A DNA stretch of 64,000 bases from Humulus lupulus (taxonomy: Eukaryota > Streptophyta > Magnoliopsida > Rosales > Cannabaceae). Where the stretch lies: positions 74,001,665 through 74,065,664 of the forward strand of contig NC_084794.1 of assembly GCF_963169125.1 (NCBI RefSeq), read 5' to 3'. Below the pieces are notes generated by a model. That model had not been told where the DNA came from and ran no database searches. It worked only from the letters and a program-made list of their open reading frames with translations. The position numbers were made by a program, and so were the translations under genes. Below, piece after piece: positions 21,420-32,880 of this stretch (within the stretch, counting starts at the first letter, position 1; each line of letters starts with the position of its first letter).

Positions 21420-22682
21420 CCTTCTTTTTGTGCCAAGAGGGGTTTTTCAAGGGTATAGGCTCGGGATCGAATCTACTAACCGTTTTATTACGATTCAAGG
21501 CCCCGGGAGCGGGATTTAGACCATGAACCTTTTATTATTTATTTTTATTGATGGAATTCCATATTTGGTTATGACTAGGTGACCGCTAAGGGACTTAAGG
21601 ATTGATCGTTCTCAAAGGTCGTTCTTTTATTATTTCACATTCGAACCAGAGGTAAGAAAAATGCACCCAGTATGTGACATGCATGATTATTGATGAAGCT
21701 TGTTGAATGCTCTATATATGGACATTTATTGCATAGTAAATGCATAACAACTCTGCTTATCTGTGTATGGCATTGACTTATTAGTCAGAGAACGACAATG
21801 GTGTTTAGTATTGATTGTGAAGCTGTGACTTATCAGTCAAGTTTAGCGATGATATGAGCACTGGTCATATGGTATTGGCTTAAGAGTCAAGAATGACATT
21901 AATGTGTTTAACACATGATGAACTGATTAGATCTAATCACCATGAGCATGAAATGCTTGACTGACCCCAAGTTCGATGAAAACTAAAAGCATTTGTCTAG
22001 TATAAAGGCTAGTTACATAGAGCCAGGGCCAAAAGGCTCAGGTGACTGAATGTCACATGGCTTAGGGTGCAGAGCCCCAGAGATAGACTTATCAATAATC
22101 TATTCAGAGAGCAGATCCCTAGAGATAGACTTATTAGTCATCTATTCAGAGAACGGATCCCTAGAGATAAACCTAACAATCATCTATCTGATTAGGGTTG
22201 CATGCCCCAGAATGATTACTAGAATCATTTATTGATATTACATACATGCAGTAATAAGTTTTCTTGCTGAGCCTTGGCTCACGGGTGCTATGTGGTGCAG
22301 GTAAAGGGAAAGAAAAACTCACCCAACCTTGAGTGGAGAGCTTAGGTGGTGATGTGTACATGTGCGGCCGCTTGACCACCACAACCAAGGTGTTTCTCAG
22401 AGGAACTAGGGGTTAACCCTATTTTTGCTGCTTAGGTCGGTGGGTTGTAATTTTTACACTGTAATGACCATTCTGGATTGTAAATAACTTTGTAAACACT
22501 TTTATGGGCCCATGTACAATTTTATGTTTTCAATAAAATATATACATTCCTTTTGATCGAGACTTTTCACCTTAGCCTATTAATAACACCTAGATGCACG
22601 TTTATAACCAAATGACTCATTTAGTGAGTTAAGCACTATTTAAAGTTCACAGTAACGGTCTTGGAGTAACCAAGACATTATA

Positions 22683-23468
22683 ATTAAGGGGGCATAAGTG
22701 GTATACAATCATACCATGAGCTCGAAAAAACATAACACCAACAAAAATAAACTCTAATAGCAGTGTATGGATTGTTAACCTAGCATGAAATAAACAATAA
22801 CAATGTGTGGATTATTAACCATGAACGAATTGAATAAGTCTAGAACAAACCCTAATCAACACGATCAAAAGTTGGAATTCTAGATAAACCAACAGAAATC
22901 ACGAGTCAAGACAGGGTTGGAAATTTTTGCAAATAGGTTTCAATCTCTCAACCTTGAGACCATACTTGAAGATATGGAAAAGTTATAATGGGAGAACAAA
23001 ATATAACTAGACTAATAGGGTTACATGCCACTAAGTGCTTTTTAAAAAATACGTGGTAAAAGTAATATTCGACCTTGACAATAACGAAGTCAAAAAAGGA
23101 CAATCGAATGAACTATGTATGAATACGTCGAAATTCGAGCTTAAACCCAACAAATATTTGTATAGATAAACAAATATAGCACTTCATGCACAATGTGTAA
23201 ATATTTGGAGCAAGAGATGTAAGCATGTGATAAAGGAAAAAGCATCCAAGGTAGACAACATGCGTAAATGTTTCGAGCAAGAAATATAAGCATAAACATA
23301 AAAACTACCATTGAAAAAACTCAAACTTCGAGTTATAATTGTCTTTTCACAAAGGGCATAAAAATAAGTTAATTACAAAAAAAAAAAGTAATGAGGAACA
23401 CAACCCTTTTTTGAAGAACAAATTATTTTTGATTAGTTGGTGCAGACTCAGCCTCCTCGCCTTTCTAA
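22683..23468 (+). other. Tat 2 3' UTR with degenerate repeats
   Basis: No gene seen. Contains imperfect repeats (GTATGGATTGTTAACC / GTGTGGATTATTAACC near 22760-22820, and GAGCAAGAGATGTAAGCAT / GAGCAAGAAATATAAGCAT near 23209 and 23275), in the place where Tat 1 has its 64-bp tandem repeat. Confidence 0.5.
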
Positions 23469-24090
23469 TTTTTGCCTCCACCGTCCAAGGTGGTGGTCGT
23501 GACCTCCTCCTCGACCAACCGAGCTTTCCACCTGGAGACGAACTCTTCTTCCTTATCTTGGAGGAATGTAGTGTCCATCTCGGGGTTTAGAGACCACATC
23601 ATGTACATGGCCCGGCCTGTATCCCAATCATTCTTGGCCTTGAAATCCTTGAGCATGCGTTTCTTCTCGTCCTCGAGGATCTCAAAGGCAAAGTTCTTTT
23701 CCTGCTTCGTGCGTCTAGTCTCTATCTTGGCAGCACTTGTTTCAGCCTTCAAGCGACCAATCTCGGCCCTAGTGGCATCAAAATCCACCGTCTTGGTGTC
23801 GAGCTCTGCCTTCAAGTTGTTAACATGGGCCTCGGAAGAAGGGAGCTTGTCTTGAGAAGCTTTGAGAGCATCCTCGAGCTTGGCTTGGGCCTCTCAAACC
23901 TCCTAAAGTGATATTTTTCAATGTAGGCTTGGGCCTCCATGGCTTCCTTAAGCAGTCCTCGGCTTTGGCCTAGGCTCCCTTGGCCTCCTTCAGGTTGTCC
24001 TTGGCATGGATTCGATCTTGGTTTGTATCATAGACCAAGGTCTCGGCGGCGGCCATTTTTCGAGGAAAAAAGTGAGCTTTGGCGTAAGAT
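23469..24090 (-). pseudogene. Antisense gene coiled-coil exon (Tat 2)
   Basis: Reads an Ala/Glu/Lys-rich helical stretch (DATRAEIGRLKAETSAAKIE), then MYMMWSLNPEMDTTFL and KEEEFVSRWKARLVEEE, stop before 23469. It matches exon 5 of the Tat 1 gene in order and in the C-terminal motif. Upstream part (24060-23850) has shifts. Confidence 0.7.
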
Positions 24091-24092
24091 AT

Positions 24093-25519
24093 TGATAAAT
24101 CTATGTTATTTTATTCATTTAACTTATCATTTCATTTGGAAAATAGTGATTTGGGTCTAGCTTAGGTGCATTTTTGGCATGAGTTTATCTATTTTTATCC
24201 CTGGATGTTTAATAGTGAATTAAGTGGAAATTGTGCATGAATTATACTTATTTGGACTATTGGATGGTGAAAAAAGGAGTTGGATTATCATGGTAAGCTG
24301 AATATTGGAAGTGCAGTAGCTACTGAGATTCCTAGAGTTGATGCTGTGAGAATTGCTAAAGCATAAGGCGTTTGACATCCTAACAACAAGTGACAAAAAT
24401 CCAGTCACTTGGATAAAAATGTTATACAGTCAACATCTTATGTCTTGATTGGGTTTTGAATGGGCTGGTCCAAGCAATTAATAAAAGAAAAAAAAACCCA
24501 AAAAGAAGGAGAGAATGATATGAGGAAGTTTGGAGTGACTTAAGGGAACTTTCCCTTTTAGGAGATAAAGGCCTCATTCTAAAAAAAAGGACAACAACCA
24601 TTGCAGGAGGAGAGCAGGTGGGGAAGCAAGAGGAGAAGAATATTTCCACCATCACCATCTTGGATTACATATTCTTTATTCATTTTTGTTCTTTTTCACT
24701 TCCCTACTCTATTTTAGAATTCTATTTTGTTTTAATGGCTGAATTCATGAATGAGTGTGTTTTAAGATTTTTGAATATGAACTAAATTTTAGAGTAGCTA
24801 AGACCTTGGTATGAACCCTATTATGTAAGACTTGGAACTTTATTGTTAATCCCTGGGGTTTTATGCTTTTCACTCAATTGTTTATGTTGAATACTCTTGC
24901 TATTGCTTGATCAACTTTAGTAAGAAATTGAGTTAATTTTAGCACTGAAAATTGCTGTGATTAATGGACTTAGGAATTGAGTGATGCATGCTGTTAATTC
25001 AAATGTTGATTTAATTGTGTTTATATAGAGATATATAATCACCATGCATATTTCATTGGGTTGTAGTTTAATTGGGTGTTCTTGGCTTTAATTTAGCATA
25101 GACATATGCAAATTTCATTTAGAGCATGCTAGCATAAATGCACTTGGAAAAGGGTTATGCAATTTGGAAATACCTAGAATTTTTGCATCTGATCTTACAA
25201 CATTATCAAGACTTGCATAATAAGGGGATTATGGGATTTAGCTCATTTATCAATCATAACATTATTACTTTGTGGTTCTAAATTTAATTGTTGGTTGTTT
25301 AATTAATGTGCATTTTATTTTATTTATTTTCTTTTGCTTTTTAATTAGTGTTTGTAATTTATTGATTTTGTATTTTTCGCTCTTGAATTGCATTAGCTAA
25401 AGTTTAGAATAATTGATTAAAATAATCAATTCTTATGGAGACGATCTTTCTTATCATTATATTACTTATTGTTGACTGTGTACACTTGCACAATTTTATT
25501 TGCTTTAATTTACGCAACA
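24093..25519 (+). repeat. Probable solo LTR, unassigned family (1427 bp)
   Basis: AT-rich block that splits the Tat 2 antisense gene. It starts TGATAAATC, ends TTACGCAACA, and is flanked by GATAT (24088-24092) and GATAC (25520-25524), a duplication with one change. The end contains GGAGACGATCTTTCTTATC and TGTACACTTGCAC. No coding region. Family not recognised; the direction is assumed. Confidence 0.6.
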
Positions 25520-25656
25520 GATACCAAGAAGGATCTGAAACACAAGGTTACAATAGTTAGAAAATGTGTAGCAAGTAACCAACAAAGTAAAAATCAAAAT
25601 GAAACAGCCTTACCGAAACTCTAAGCTCTGTAGTTTGATTGATGAGGCATGTGGGG

Positions 25657-26213
25657 TTATCCCCCCCCCCCCCCCCCCCCTTCCCCAAGGAATCGCCACA
25701 CGTTGACATCAAGGTTGCTGCACGATTGGACTGCCCGAGATAGCAAGTCTGAGCATAGATCGACCCCTAGGCTCCCAACCACGTTCTTCAGGGGATATTC
25801 TCGCACATGGGGTGCAGCCACGAACTGTCGAATCATGTTCGGGGTGCCCACAGGCTTAGGAACCAAAGGGTCCACAACCTTTTTACCTTTATTCCCAGCA
25901 GGGACTAGGTGAGGAGGAGGAGGAGGAGGAGGAGGAGTCTTCTTTCTCTGAGGAGATGACGTAGTAGTTGGGGGCTCATTTGTGATGGCTTTTGAGGTTG
26001 CAAGAGTGATATCCTCGATCATGCTCATAGCGTCAGGAGTTTGGACCTTGAGCTCATGGGAGATGACCTTCGAGGATGTTAGGAGAGGATCCTCGGCCAC
26101 CTTCGCAACTTTTGATGGAGGATCGCCCTTCTTCGAGGTGGCACATCCCCGCTTACTACCTTTAGCCTTAGGAGGCTGCCCCAAAATGCTGTCCAGGTCA
26201 AAATCCATCTTGC
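25657..26213 (-). pseudogene. Antisense gene linker exon (Tat 2)
   Basis: Open for 183 codons from MDFDLDSIL at 26208. Lys-rich basic region (SKRGCATSKKGD), Ser/Thr-rich middle, a GGAGGAGG-derived poly-Pro run near 25915-25940, then KKVVDPLVPKPVGTPNMIRQ. The 3' end runs into a 20-base homopolymer, so the true border is uncertain. Confidence 0.65.
25661..25680. repeat. Poly-C run of 20
   Basis: Twenty consecutive C at the edge of the antisense linker exon. Length is likely to be unreliable in the assembly. Confidence 0.9.
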
Positions 26214-28672
26214 CTGAAAAGAATAAAGAAGATCAGTTAAGCCAAGAAAAGAAATTATACACATGTCAATATTAAAAATGACTAATATCAGGAACCAAAT
26301 TGAAGGACTCATTTGAGCTCAAACTCGGGGACCAGGAAATTCCCCTATCTTCTGACGAGGCTACTAGAGTCCCCTCCCTGAAAATAGGGGACATCCTCGA
26401 AAGGTCCTTATAGTCATTTTTACCATACTGCACACTAGACATTATTTGGTATTGTCCTAACCAACTATCGAACCTATGGACTCTAATAACTACCCTCGAC
26501 CAGGCCAAGACGTTATTCCTGGGGTCCTTAAAAAGAACCATTACGTCAGGTTCATATTTAAGAAGACTGGGTGACTACATAGATGGGTCGAGCACAACTT
26601 TACCTCCTCCCGACGAGCTCGCTGAGGCCTTGTCCTGTGCCTCATTACCCGAGCCTGAGGGTTTGATTGGGCGAGGTATAAGGATAAGTGAGCTTGAGCC
26701 CACGTGTTTGCCTCTCACGGGTAGCTTGATAGTAGGCACTCGAACGTCTTCCCACCTCGCATATTTATGATTGCCCGAGTCGTTAGTGGACTCACCCTCC
26801 CCAAGAAGGTTGCAGATCTAGAGCTTGTCTTCGTGGAGAAAGTAGGAGAGGGATCGCAAATCGTAGGGGAGCTTGAGGATAGCTTCCCTATGCTCCTTCA
26901 TGGCGTTTGTAGGTTGGGGATGATGATAGTTGGTTGTATGCAAGATTTGAGTGAGTTAATTAAGCTCGACAATGAAAGGGAAAATAAAATCAATAATGAC
27001 TCATAGAAAAATATTACGAATTCGGTGGAAGGAGTAGAAGCGTGAGGGAGCGAGTCCGTCCGTCCAGAAAAAGGCAGTCTTGAAATTATGAGGATGATTC
27101 GAGATATCCTTGAATAGTTGTTTCTCCTTGGGATAGCTTGAAAGGTAGTAGAACCCGTCGCCACTGTGAGCTCAAGAAGGTTTGCTTTTGAGGCAAAAGA
27201 GATAAAGGATCTCATGTACTGTGGGTTCCTCCCACTTCATCTTCTGGTACAACGATCTCAACGTGGTCATAACCATGTACGAGTTTGTTTGGAGTTGGAA
27301 TGGGGCTATGCCAGCATAGTCCAGAAAGCTCCGGAAGTAGTCCTTCAGAGTCAGTAAAGCCCATGCTCACAAGTGTTCACGACTCCGGGCTGCGAGCTTA
27401 ACCTTTCAATCAGGATTGCCACCGCTAGAGGCGAAATAGCTCCTTTCTTCGGAGCTGGCGAGATGACATACTAACTGGCCGGAGAGCTTAAACCCATGGT
27501 AGGAGAGAAGCTCAGAAATATGTTAGGTCGAGGTTATGGAGCTTTGGTAGTGTTCGGCCTCGAGAAACGAACTCTCCGAGATCGGGATGGAAAGAGATTT
27601 GGGGGATTTGGATGGCTGGTTAGATGAAGCCTCCTTGAGGCTGAATGCAAGTTCACTAAGAGAATAGGCTACAGTGACTTTAAGTTTGGGATCTAGCGTA
27701 ATTGGCTAGATCTCGGGGTCTAGATCGAGATACACCACAACTCGGAGCTTCTTTCTTTTCCTCTCTTCGATCTCGTCGTTCTGACGTCAAAAATGGGCTC
27801 ATATATCTTCTTGCTCGCACCACTCCTTATGCTTGCGAATCAATCATTGATTTCACATAAAAGGTGATTCAAGTTCGAGAGATGACGAATGGTAAGGGAT
27901 GCTAAGCTCGGGCCCCCATCAATTCTCAGAAGACTGCGACATCTAACAAGGAAGAAAATGGCGAGGGCCCATTATAAAAAAGAAAATGAGAAAAGGAAAA
28001 GGTTAAGATCTTGATATCGAGATCACATTAATCAAGCCTGAAGGCTCGAATTGTGAGATTAACTCAAATGCCAACGCCGAATCGAGAATGTTCCCACGTG
28101 GGAGTGGGACGATTATTATCAGTTTAAAAGAATCTCGAATGTCTAGGGAAAAAGTGGGCAGTTACCCAAAAAGGCTATGTTATCGGGATATGTGCATTAA
28201 AACCCTAATCCAAAACCCATTTCTTAAGCTACACGAAACTCATGACCTAAATACCCCGTAAACTAAAAAAGGCTCCATTTTTATCTGTTTCTACCAAAAA
28301 AATTTGGCCTAAATCATGTTTTTGATCTATACATCCCTACTCAACCAAAACTTATCTAGTGCAAGAGAGGTTTTAACAATCTGGTAGAAATAAGAAAAAA
28401 AAATTCTTATGCACAGAGGAAATGTGTAAAAAAAATATATGTATAAGGATCAGAAACTTACACGAAGATGATCTTGGAAAAGAGGATACCATCGATTGTA
28501 GAAGAGGAAGCAGAAATGATCCCATTGAGCTGAAGGTTGAGAGACTACTTTGTTTTTTTGGTTAAGAGAACATGCAAAAAATAAGAAAAAAACTCTAGTT
28601 TTGTTTTCTCTGGTTCGTGTTTTCTGAAGGATAAAAATGCAAAAGTGAAAAAGAAGGTGAAAGAAAGGGACA

Positions 28673-28682
28673 TATATATATA
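28673..28682 (-). promoter_or_regulatory. TATA-like run of the Tat 2 antisense gene
   Basis: TATATATATA preceded on the minus strand by GGCG and followed by a pyrimidine-rich leader. Same relative place as 15308-15315 in Tat 1. Confidence 0.45.
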
Positions 28683-28941
28683 CGCCAGAGAGAAGGGCAA
28701 GGGTCGAATGAATCTGAGCCCTTGGTTTGAGTTAAAAGAGGATTCGATGGACCAGGTTTAATTCTAAAAAATTGGTGGCAAAAAGGTCATATGAAATGAT
28801 GTGTGTACAATAAGGAGGTACTCGAGTACTCTAAGTGTGCAATCCCCCAATTACACTTGTTCGCACTCGAGTTTGGTAGGTGGGCACGTTTTTCGAAAGT
28901 GAAGTTCAAAAGTTTCATTCTCAGAGGATTCGAACCAACAC

Positions 28942-28957
28942 TTTTGAGGGGGCAAAA
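28942..28957 (+). other. Polypurine tract of Tat element 2
   Basis: TTTTGAGGGGGCAAAA directly before TGTTACACCC, the LTR start. Confidence 0.7.
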
Positions 28958-30767
28958 TGTTACACCCAAATTTCAAGAATGAATAAATAGCCTCAAAATG
29001 TAGGCTTGAAAAGAGTAAGCTCAAAAATAACAAGTGTTGGCTGTACACTTGAACAAATTGACAAGATTCCAAGTCTGATTAGTTATTAACACTCGAGCAT
29101 GGGTGATCTTGTTCGAGCTTAGGTTGTAGGCTCGAAGGCACTAGTCTTTCTCTGAAGAGTGAGGATAGAAAAGTTGCTAGATGAGAAGGAGGTTGACTAG
29201 AGTGACGAGCTCGAAGTCTGGACAGGTCTCGAAAAGCACATTAGCCTTACAATCGAGATCAATGACGCGTTTTGCACTTGATAACTATTAGGAAATCCAT
29301 ATTCCTTAGGGATTTGTTATTATCAGATATTAAATCTCAATTAATATGGGATATTATGTAATTAATGTATTTATTTTCATTTATTTCAAATTTGAATGAT
29401 TTATGGTAACTTCCTGAAATAAGGGGAAGATATTTTGTCAACCATGTCTATAAATAACATGGGGAATTTCATTTGTACTGATGCAAAAATTGTGCTGAGA
29501 ATACTTTGCCAAATTGCTTTCTGAAAAAGCTTTGAGAGTGTAAGGACCCAAATCTACTAATAGGGCTTAAGGGCCTTGATTAGAGTGTCGGGAGGGCATA
29601 ACTGGATTATATGTGATTTAATGATTAAAAGCATGTCTATATGATTACTTGAATATCTGTGATGCATGACTATGTGTATTAGTATGCATGTAGGCCCTGA
29701 TTAGGTTAGAAGGGCATATTCGTAATTTTGGCCCATTGAGGGTATAACTGTAAATATCTGTGATAAATTGTTGAGACCACATTATTATGTGGATATATTT
29801 GTAGCTTCTGACTTGAAGCGATCCTAGTGAGCGGTTTAGCAAAATAGTCACGGCGGGGATTTATACCCGGCTCGGGGCGAGCCTGGGGGTATTTATGGGA
29901 ATTTAGGAAATATATTGGAGATTATTTTGATATTGAGGAATATAATTGGTGATCAGTTAGGTGTCGGGAAGTAAGCAGTAAATATTAGAGACATTTGAGG
30001 AATTAACGGGAATTGGGTGTAATGACCAAAATGCTCTTAGAATGATTTAATGGCTTAGGATTTATGGGAGGGAAAATTGGTCATTTGTGTTAAAATCAGG
30101 GATAAGTATTATAATGCTTTATGCCTTAGTGGAATGTGTAGAAGGTAGTAGAGGTCTGAAAAAGGATTGAGACAAAAGAAAATAAGGAGAAAAGAAAGAA
30201 GGGAAAATAGGGCACTGCTCTTGTATGGTTTGGGTTCCTCTTCACCAATTCTTCTGGAAATTTGGTGCTAAAGTTCAGAGAAGGCTTAGGCTAAGACTCA
30301 ACACTAGGATCCTTGATTTGGATTGGGGAATTAGCAGAGGTTATCCATCATTTGAGGTAAGGTTTTGAGGTTGTTATTCAGTTCTTGGTTTTGGTATTGA
30401 ATTGATTTTCTAAGCTGAGTTTCTGTGGGAATTCTAGGGAATTAAGCCTAAGGACTTGAGGAGGTGAAGGCCAAGGAAGTGTGGAAGATAACCTAGGCTG
30501 AGTTCATCCATCAAAGGTAAGAAATTCTAGCTTTAGGTTTTGTAATTTCTACTATTCTGATTGAGTTTTTGAGCTCTAAGCTCAGCCATGGTGATTTTTG
30601 TATTTTGGGGTGCATGTGAGTGAATTTTATATGGTTAGGTCATTTGGGGTGAGTTGGGGATGTTGGGAGGTTTTTTTTGAAGTTTGGTTAAGTTTTGATT
30701 GAGTTTTGGAAAGGTTTGGCTCGGGGAAATTCAAGGGAAGAAAATCTGTGTTGGGCTGTGCTGTGAC

Positions 30768-30879
30768 TAGCGCTGTATCGATAGTCATTGGGCGCTATAG
30801 TGCTAGGCCCTGCAGTTCCAGAGATTTTTGGCTCTGCTTGTAGCGTTATAACGCTCTCCTTAGGGCGCTGTAGTGCTAC
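30768..30879 (+). repeat. Paired palindromic units in A 5' LTR
   Basis: Units at 30768-30805 and 30841-30879, starts 73 bp apart, both built from AGCGCT/GCGCTATAGTGCTA-type words. Confidence 0.65.
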
Positions 30880-30942
30880 CCTGTTCCTAGAAGGGGATTT
30901 TTGGGTTATTTCTTAGGGCTTTTGGCCGGGGCTCGGGGTTTG

Positions 30943-30967
30943 ATTCAACCACCCCGTTTGGTGGAAT
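30943..30967 (+). other. Hairpin with 9-nt loop, A 5' LTR
   Basis: ATTCAACC, 9-nt loop, GGTGGAAT: one mismatch in eight pairs. The 3' LTR copy (37421-37445) is perfect. Confidence 0.55.
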
Positions 30968-31944
30968 TAGGGCTTCCCGAGGGCTCAGGATTGGTCCCGA
31001 GGTTAGGTTTTGGGATTGAAGTTTGGTGATGATTATGATCTATGGCTGTGACTAGGTGTACGCTAGGGCTCAGAAGGGATCGTTCCTGAGGGTTGAATTG
31101 AACAAAACTATCAGTATCTAAAGGTAAGAAAATTGCACTTGGTTATGTGATTGTGTTGGGACTAAGAGCTCCCTATATCTGTATAATTTCATAGATGGTA
31201 TTATGCCATGGGACATGTGATAAACAGCCTAAGAGTGCCATCATCAATATTTGCACACAGGGCTCGACTTAGCCATTGGTAGCTGAGGACAACTTAATGT
31301 TCACCGAGCTCGGTTTAAGCGGGCCGGAGTCAGTAGGATAAATTGAGGGTCCGGCCTAAGGGCGTTAACCTTGGTTATCATATGCGAATTGGTTATTAGT
31401 ACGAAATGATGAATTTGGTATGCTGACTACTTGATTATTGTGAATATTTGGAATGTTGAGTATATGACTAAACTGTATGAATTATCTAGTTGTTTTGTTA
31501 GATGATTATACTCTGTTACTGTGTTTTCTTGATGGGCCTTGGCTCACGGGTGCTACGTGGTGTAGGTAAAGGAAAAAGAAAAGTGGACCAATCCTGAGAT
31601 GGAGAGCTTTGGGGCTGAATGAACATAGTCAGCTGATCGGCCGCCACGGCCGAGGAGTGGTACATGACAAGAAAAGCCTATCTGTCTGTTTTGCCTTAGA
31701 GTGGCTAGTAACTGTATTTTAATCCTGAAATTTTGTAAACTGTCTTTTAACTTTACTACATCTGGGATCCCATGTAAAATGAATGTTTGATTATAAGAAA
31801 TGAAGCTTTTGAGACCAAAATCTTTTAACCCTAGTTCAACTGTAGTTTCAGTAACACATTTCTAACTAAATGACTTGGTTAGCAAGTCTTGCATCTTTAT
31901 AAACACACAGTGTAACGGTCTTGGCTATCCAGGGTGTTACAGCT

Positions 31945-31956
31945 TGGTATCAGAGC
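31945..31956 (+). other. Primer-binding site of chromovirus A
   Basis: TGGTATCAGAGC three bases after the LTR end, complementary to initiator-Met tRNA. Confidence 0.9.
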
Positions 31957-32336
31957 GTCCTAGGTTTAAGGGTTCTTGAAAACTGGCTGGACATGTACAT
32001 TCGCAACGAAAGACAAGCTCGACTTAGGGTTTGTAATTGTGTATACATGATTATATGTTTAAATGATTAGAATGGAACATGACTGTTGATATTGGCTTGA
32101 TTAATAGGGAGCATGAGATACTGATAGGGCATGGCCCTTGACTATTGCGTGATGATATTGAGGCGTGCTTATTAGCATTGCTATGCATGTGAATGAAAAT
32201 ATTTGAATACTTGGATAAACTGTTATATCTTGATTGTTTGTGAATGTTTGAGTTCTAATGGTGGATCATGGAAGGATTATTACCCTGTCATCATAGTCTA
32301 ACCGCCGAGTCGTTGATTGCATATTGACTTGGTAAT
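31957..32336 (+). other. Leader of chromovirus A
   Basis: Non-coding leader between the PBS and the gag start. No gene or clear structure seen. Confidence 0.5.
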
Positions 32337-32880
32337 ATGCGTCCAAGAAAATCTACGCGACTAGCTGGCACCAGGTTTGAGACTAGAGATGATGACCGGG
32401 GCCAGACCCCTCCACCAATCCCTAAGAACTGGCAGCAGCTTATGGCAGACATGCAAGCACGACTATAGAGCCAGGATGAGCAGATTTGAATTCTGCGACA
32501 ACAGGCTCCATCAGGGAGTGCTGCCCCTATTGTGCCACCTACAGTGGTACCAGTTGTACAACCGGTGGAGGTTGGTAATAGGTGGTAGCCGTTGTGTGAG
32601 CGGTTCAGGAAAAAGCAGCCCTCGATCTTTGAGGGAAGACCTGATCCACTGACGGCCGAATAGTGGATGACCATGATTACTACTATCCTGGATTTTATGA
32701 GGGTAGAGGGACATGACAGAGTGGCCCGTGCCACATATATGTTGAGAGAGGATACCTGTATCTGGTGGGAAGTGGCATCACAGACTAGAGATGTTATTGC
32801 TTTGACTTGGGAATGATTCAAGGACCTATTCGGTCAGAAGTATTATAATGTTTCCATTAGGGCAACAAAAGTAAATGAGT
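32337..32880 (+). pseudogene. Truncated gag of chromovirus A
   Basis: Starts MRPRKSTRLAG. A Pro-rich linker is followed by the capsid-like part of plant Ty3 gag (LCERFRKQQPSIFEGRPDPL; then MLREDTCIWWEVASQT near 32740 and FGQKYYN near 32830). Stops at about 32466, 32488, 32584, 32661 and 32815. The zinc knuckle is gone: the sequence jumps to the protease C-terminal half. Confidence 0.85.

Larger units (their letters stand above)
20331..22682 (+). repeat. Solo Tekay-like LTR F (2352 bp)
   Basis: Begins TGTAATATCCC and ends CATTATA (a changed CA end). Flanked by perfect 5-bp duplications ATTAA (20326-20330 and 22683-22687). Shares blocks with the LTRs of chromovirus A: the CCACATTATAATGTGG palindrome, GCCTTGGCTCACGGGTGCTA, and CAGTAACGGTCTTGG at the end. 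Has no internal region. Confidence 0.88.
23469..28530 (-). pseudogene. Antisense extra gene of Tat element 2
   Basis: Counterpart of the Tat 1 antisense gene, on the minus strand between pol and the 3' LTR. In coding order: a PF04195-like domain near 27390-27000 (LKDYFRSFLDYAGIAPF, MKWEEPTVHEILYLFCLK), an 89-codon open stretch 26541-26272, an exon 26213 to about 25657 after a TTCTTTTCAG acceptor (MDFDLDSILG, basic patches, an eight-Pro run), and a coiled-coil C-terminal exon ending at 23469 with MYMMWSLNPEMDTTFL. A TATA-like run at 28673-28682 lies upstream. A probable solo LTR (24093-25519) interrupts the 3' part. Frameshifts and stops make it non-functional. The link between exons is inferred from Tat 1. 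Confidence 0.72.
29539..31941 (+). repeat. 5' LTR of chromovirus A
   Basis: Starts TGTAAGGACCCAAATC and ends GGGTGTTACA; 2403 bp. Holds the conserved palindrome (29777-29792), paired units (30768-30879), a hairpin (30943-30967) and the GCCTTGGCTCACGGG block (31537). Confidence 0.92.

Noticed and set aside
21210..21519. Small open frames in LTR F
   Set aside because: Caused by the GC-rich paired units lacking stops; not conserved as coding in the other LTRs.
29645..29851. Similar short peptides read at 29645-29851 (minus) and 47938-48144 (plus)
   Set aside because: They are the same LTR segment in two copies read in the same relative direction; similarity reflects the DNA repeat, and other copies have stops.
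30768..30879. CRISPR-like or satellite repeat
   Set aside because: Only two units, palindromic words, inside a plant LTR; no array or associated genes.
32291..32821. 176-codon minus-strand frame
   Set aside because: Antisense to the gag of chromovirus A, which has clear gag motifs on the plus strand.
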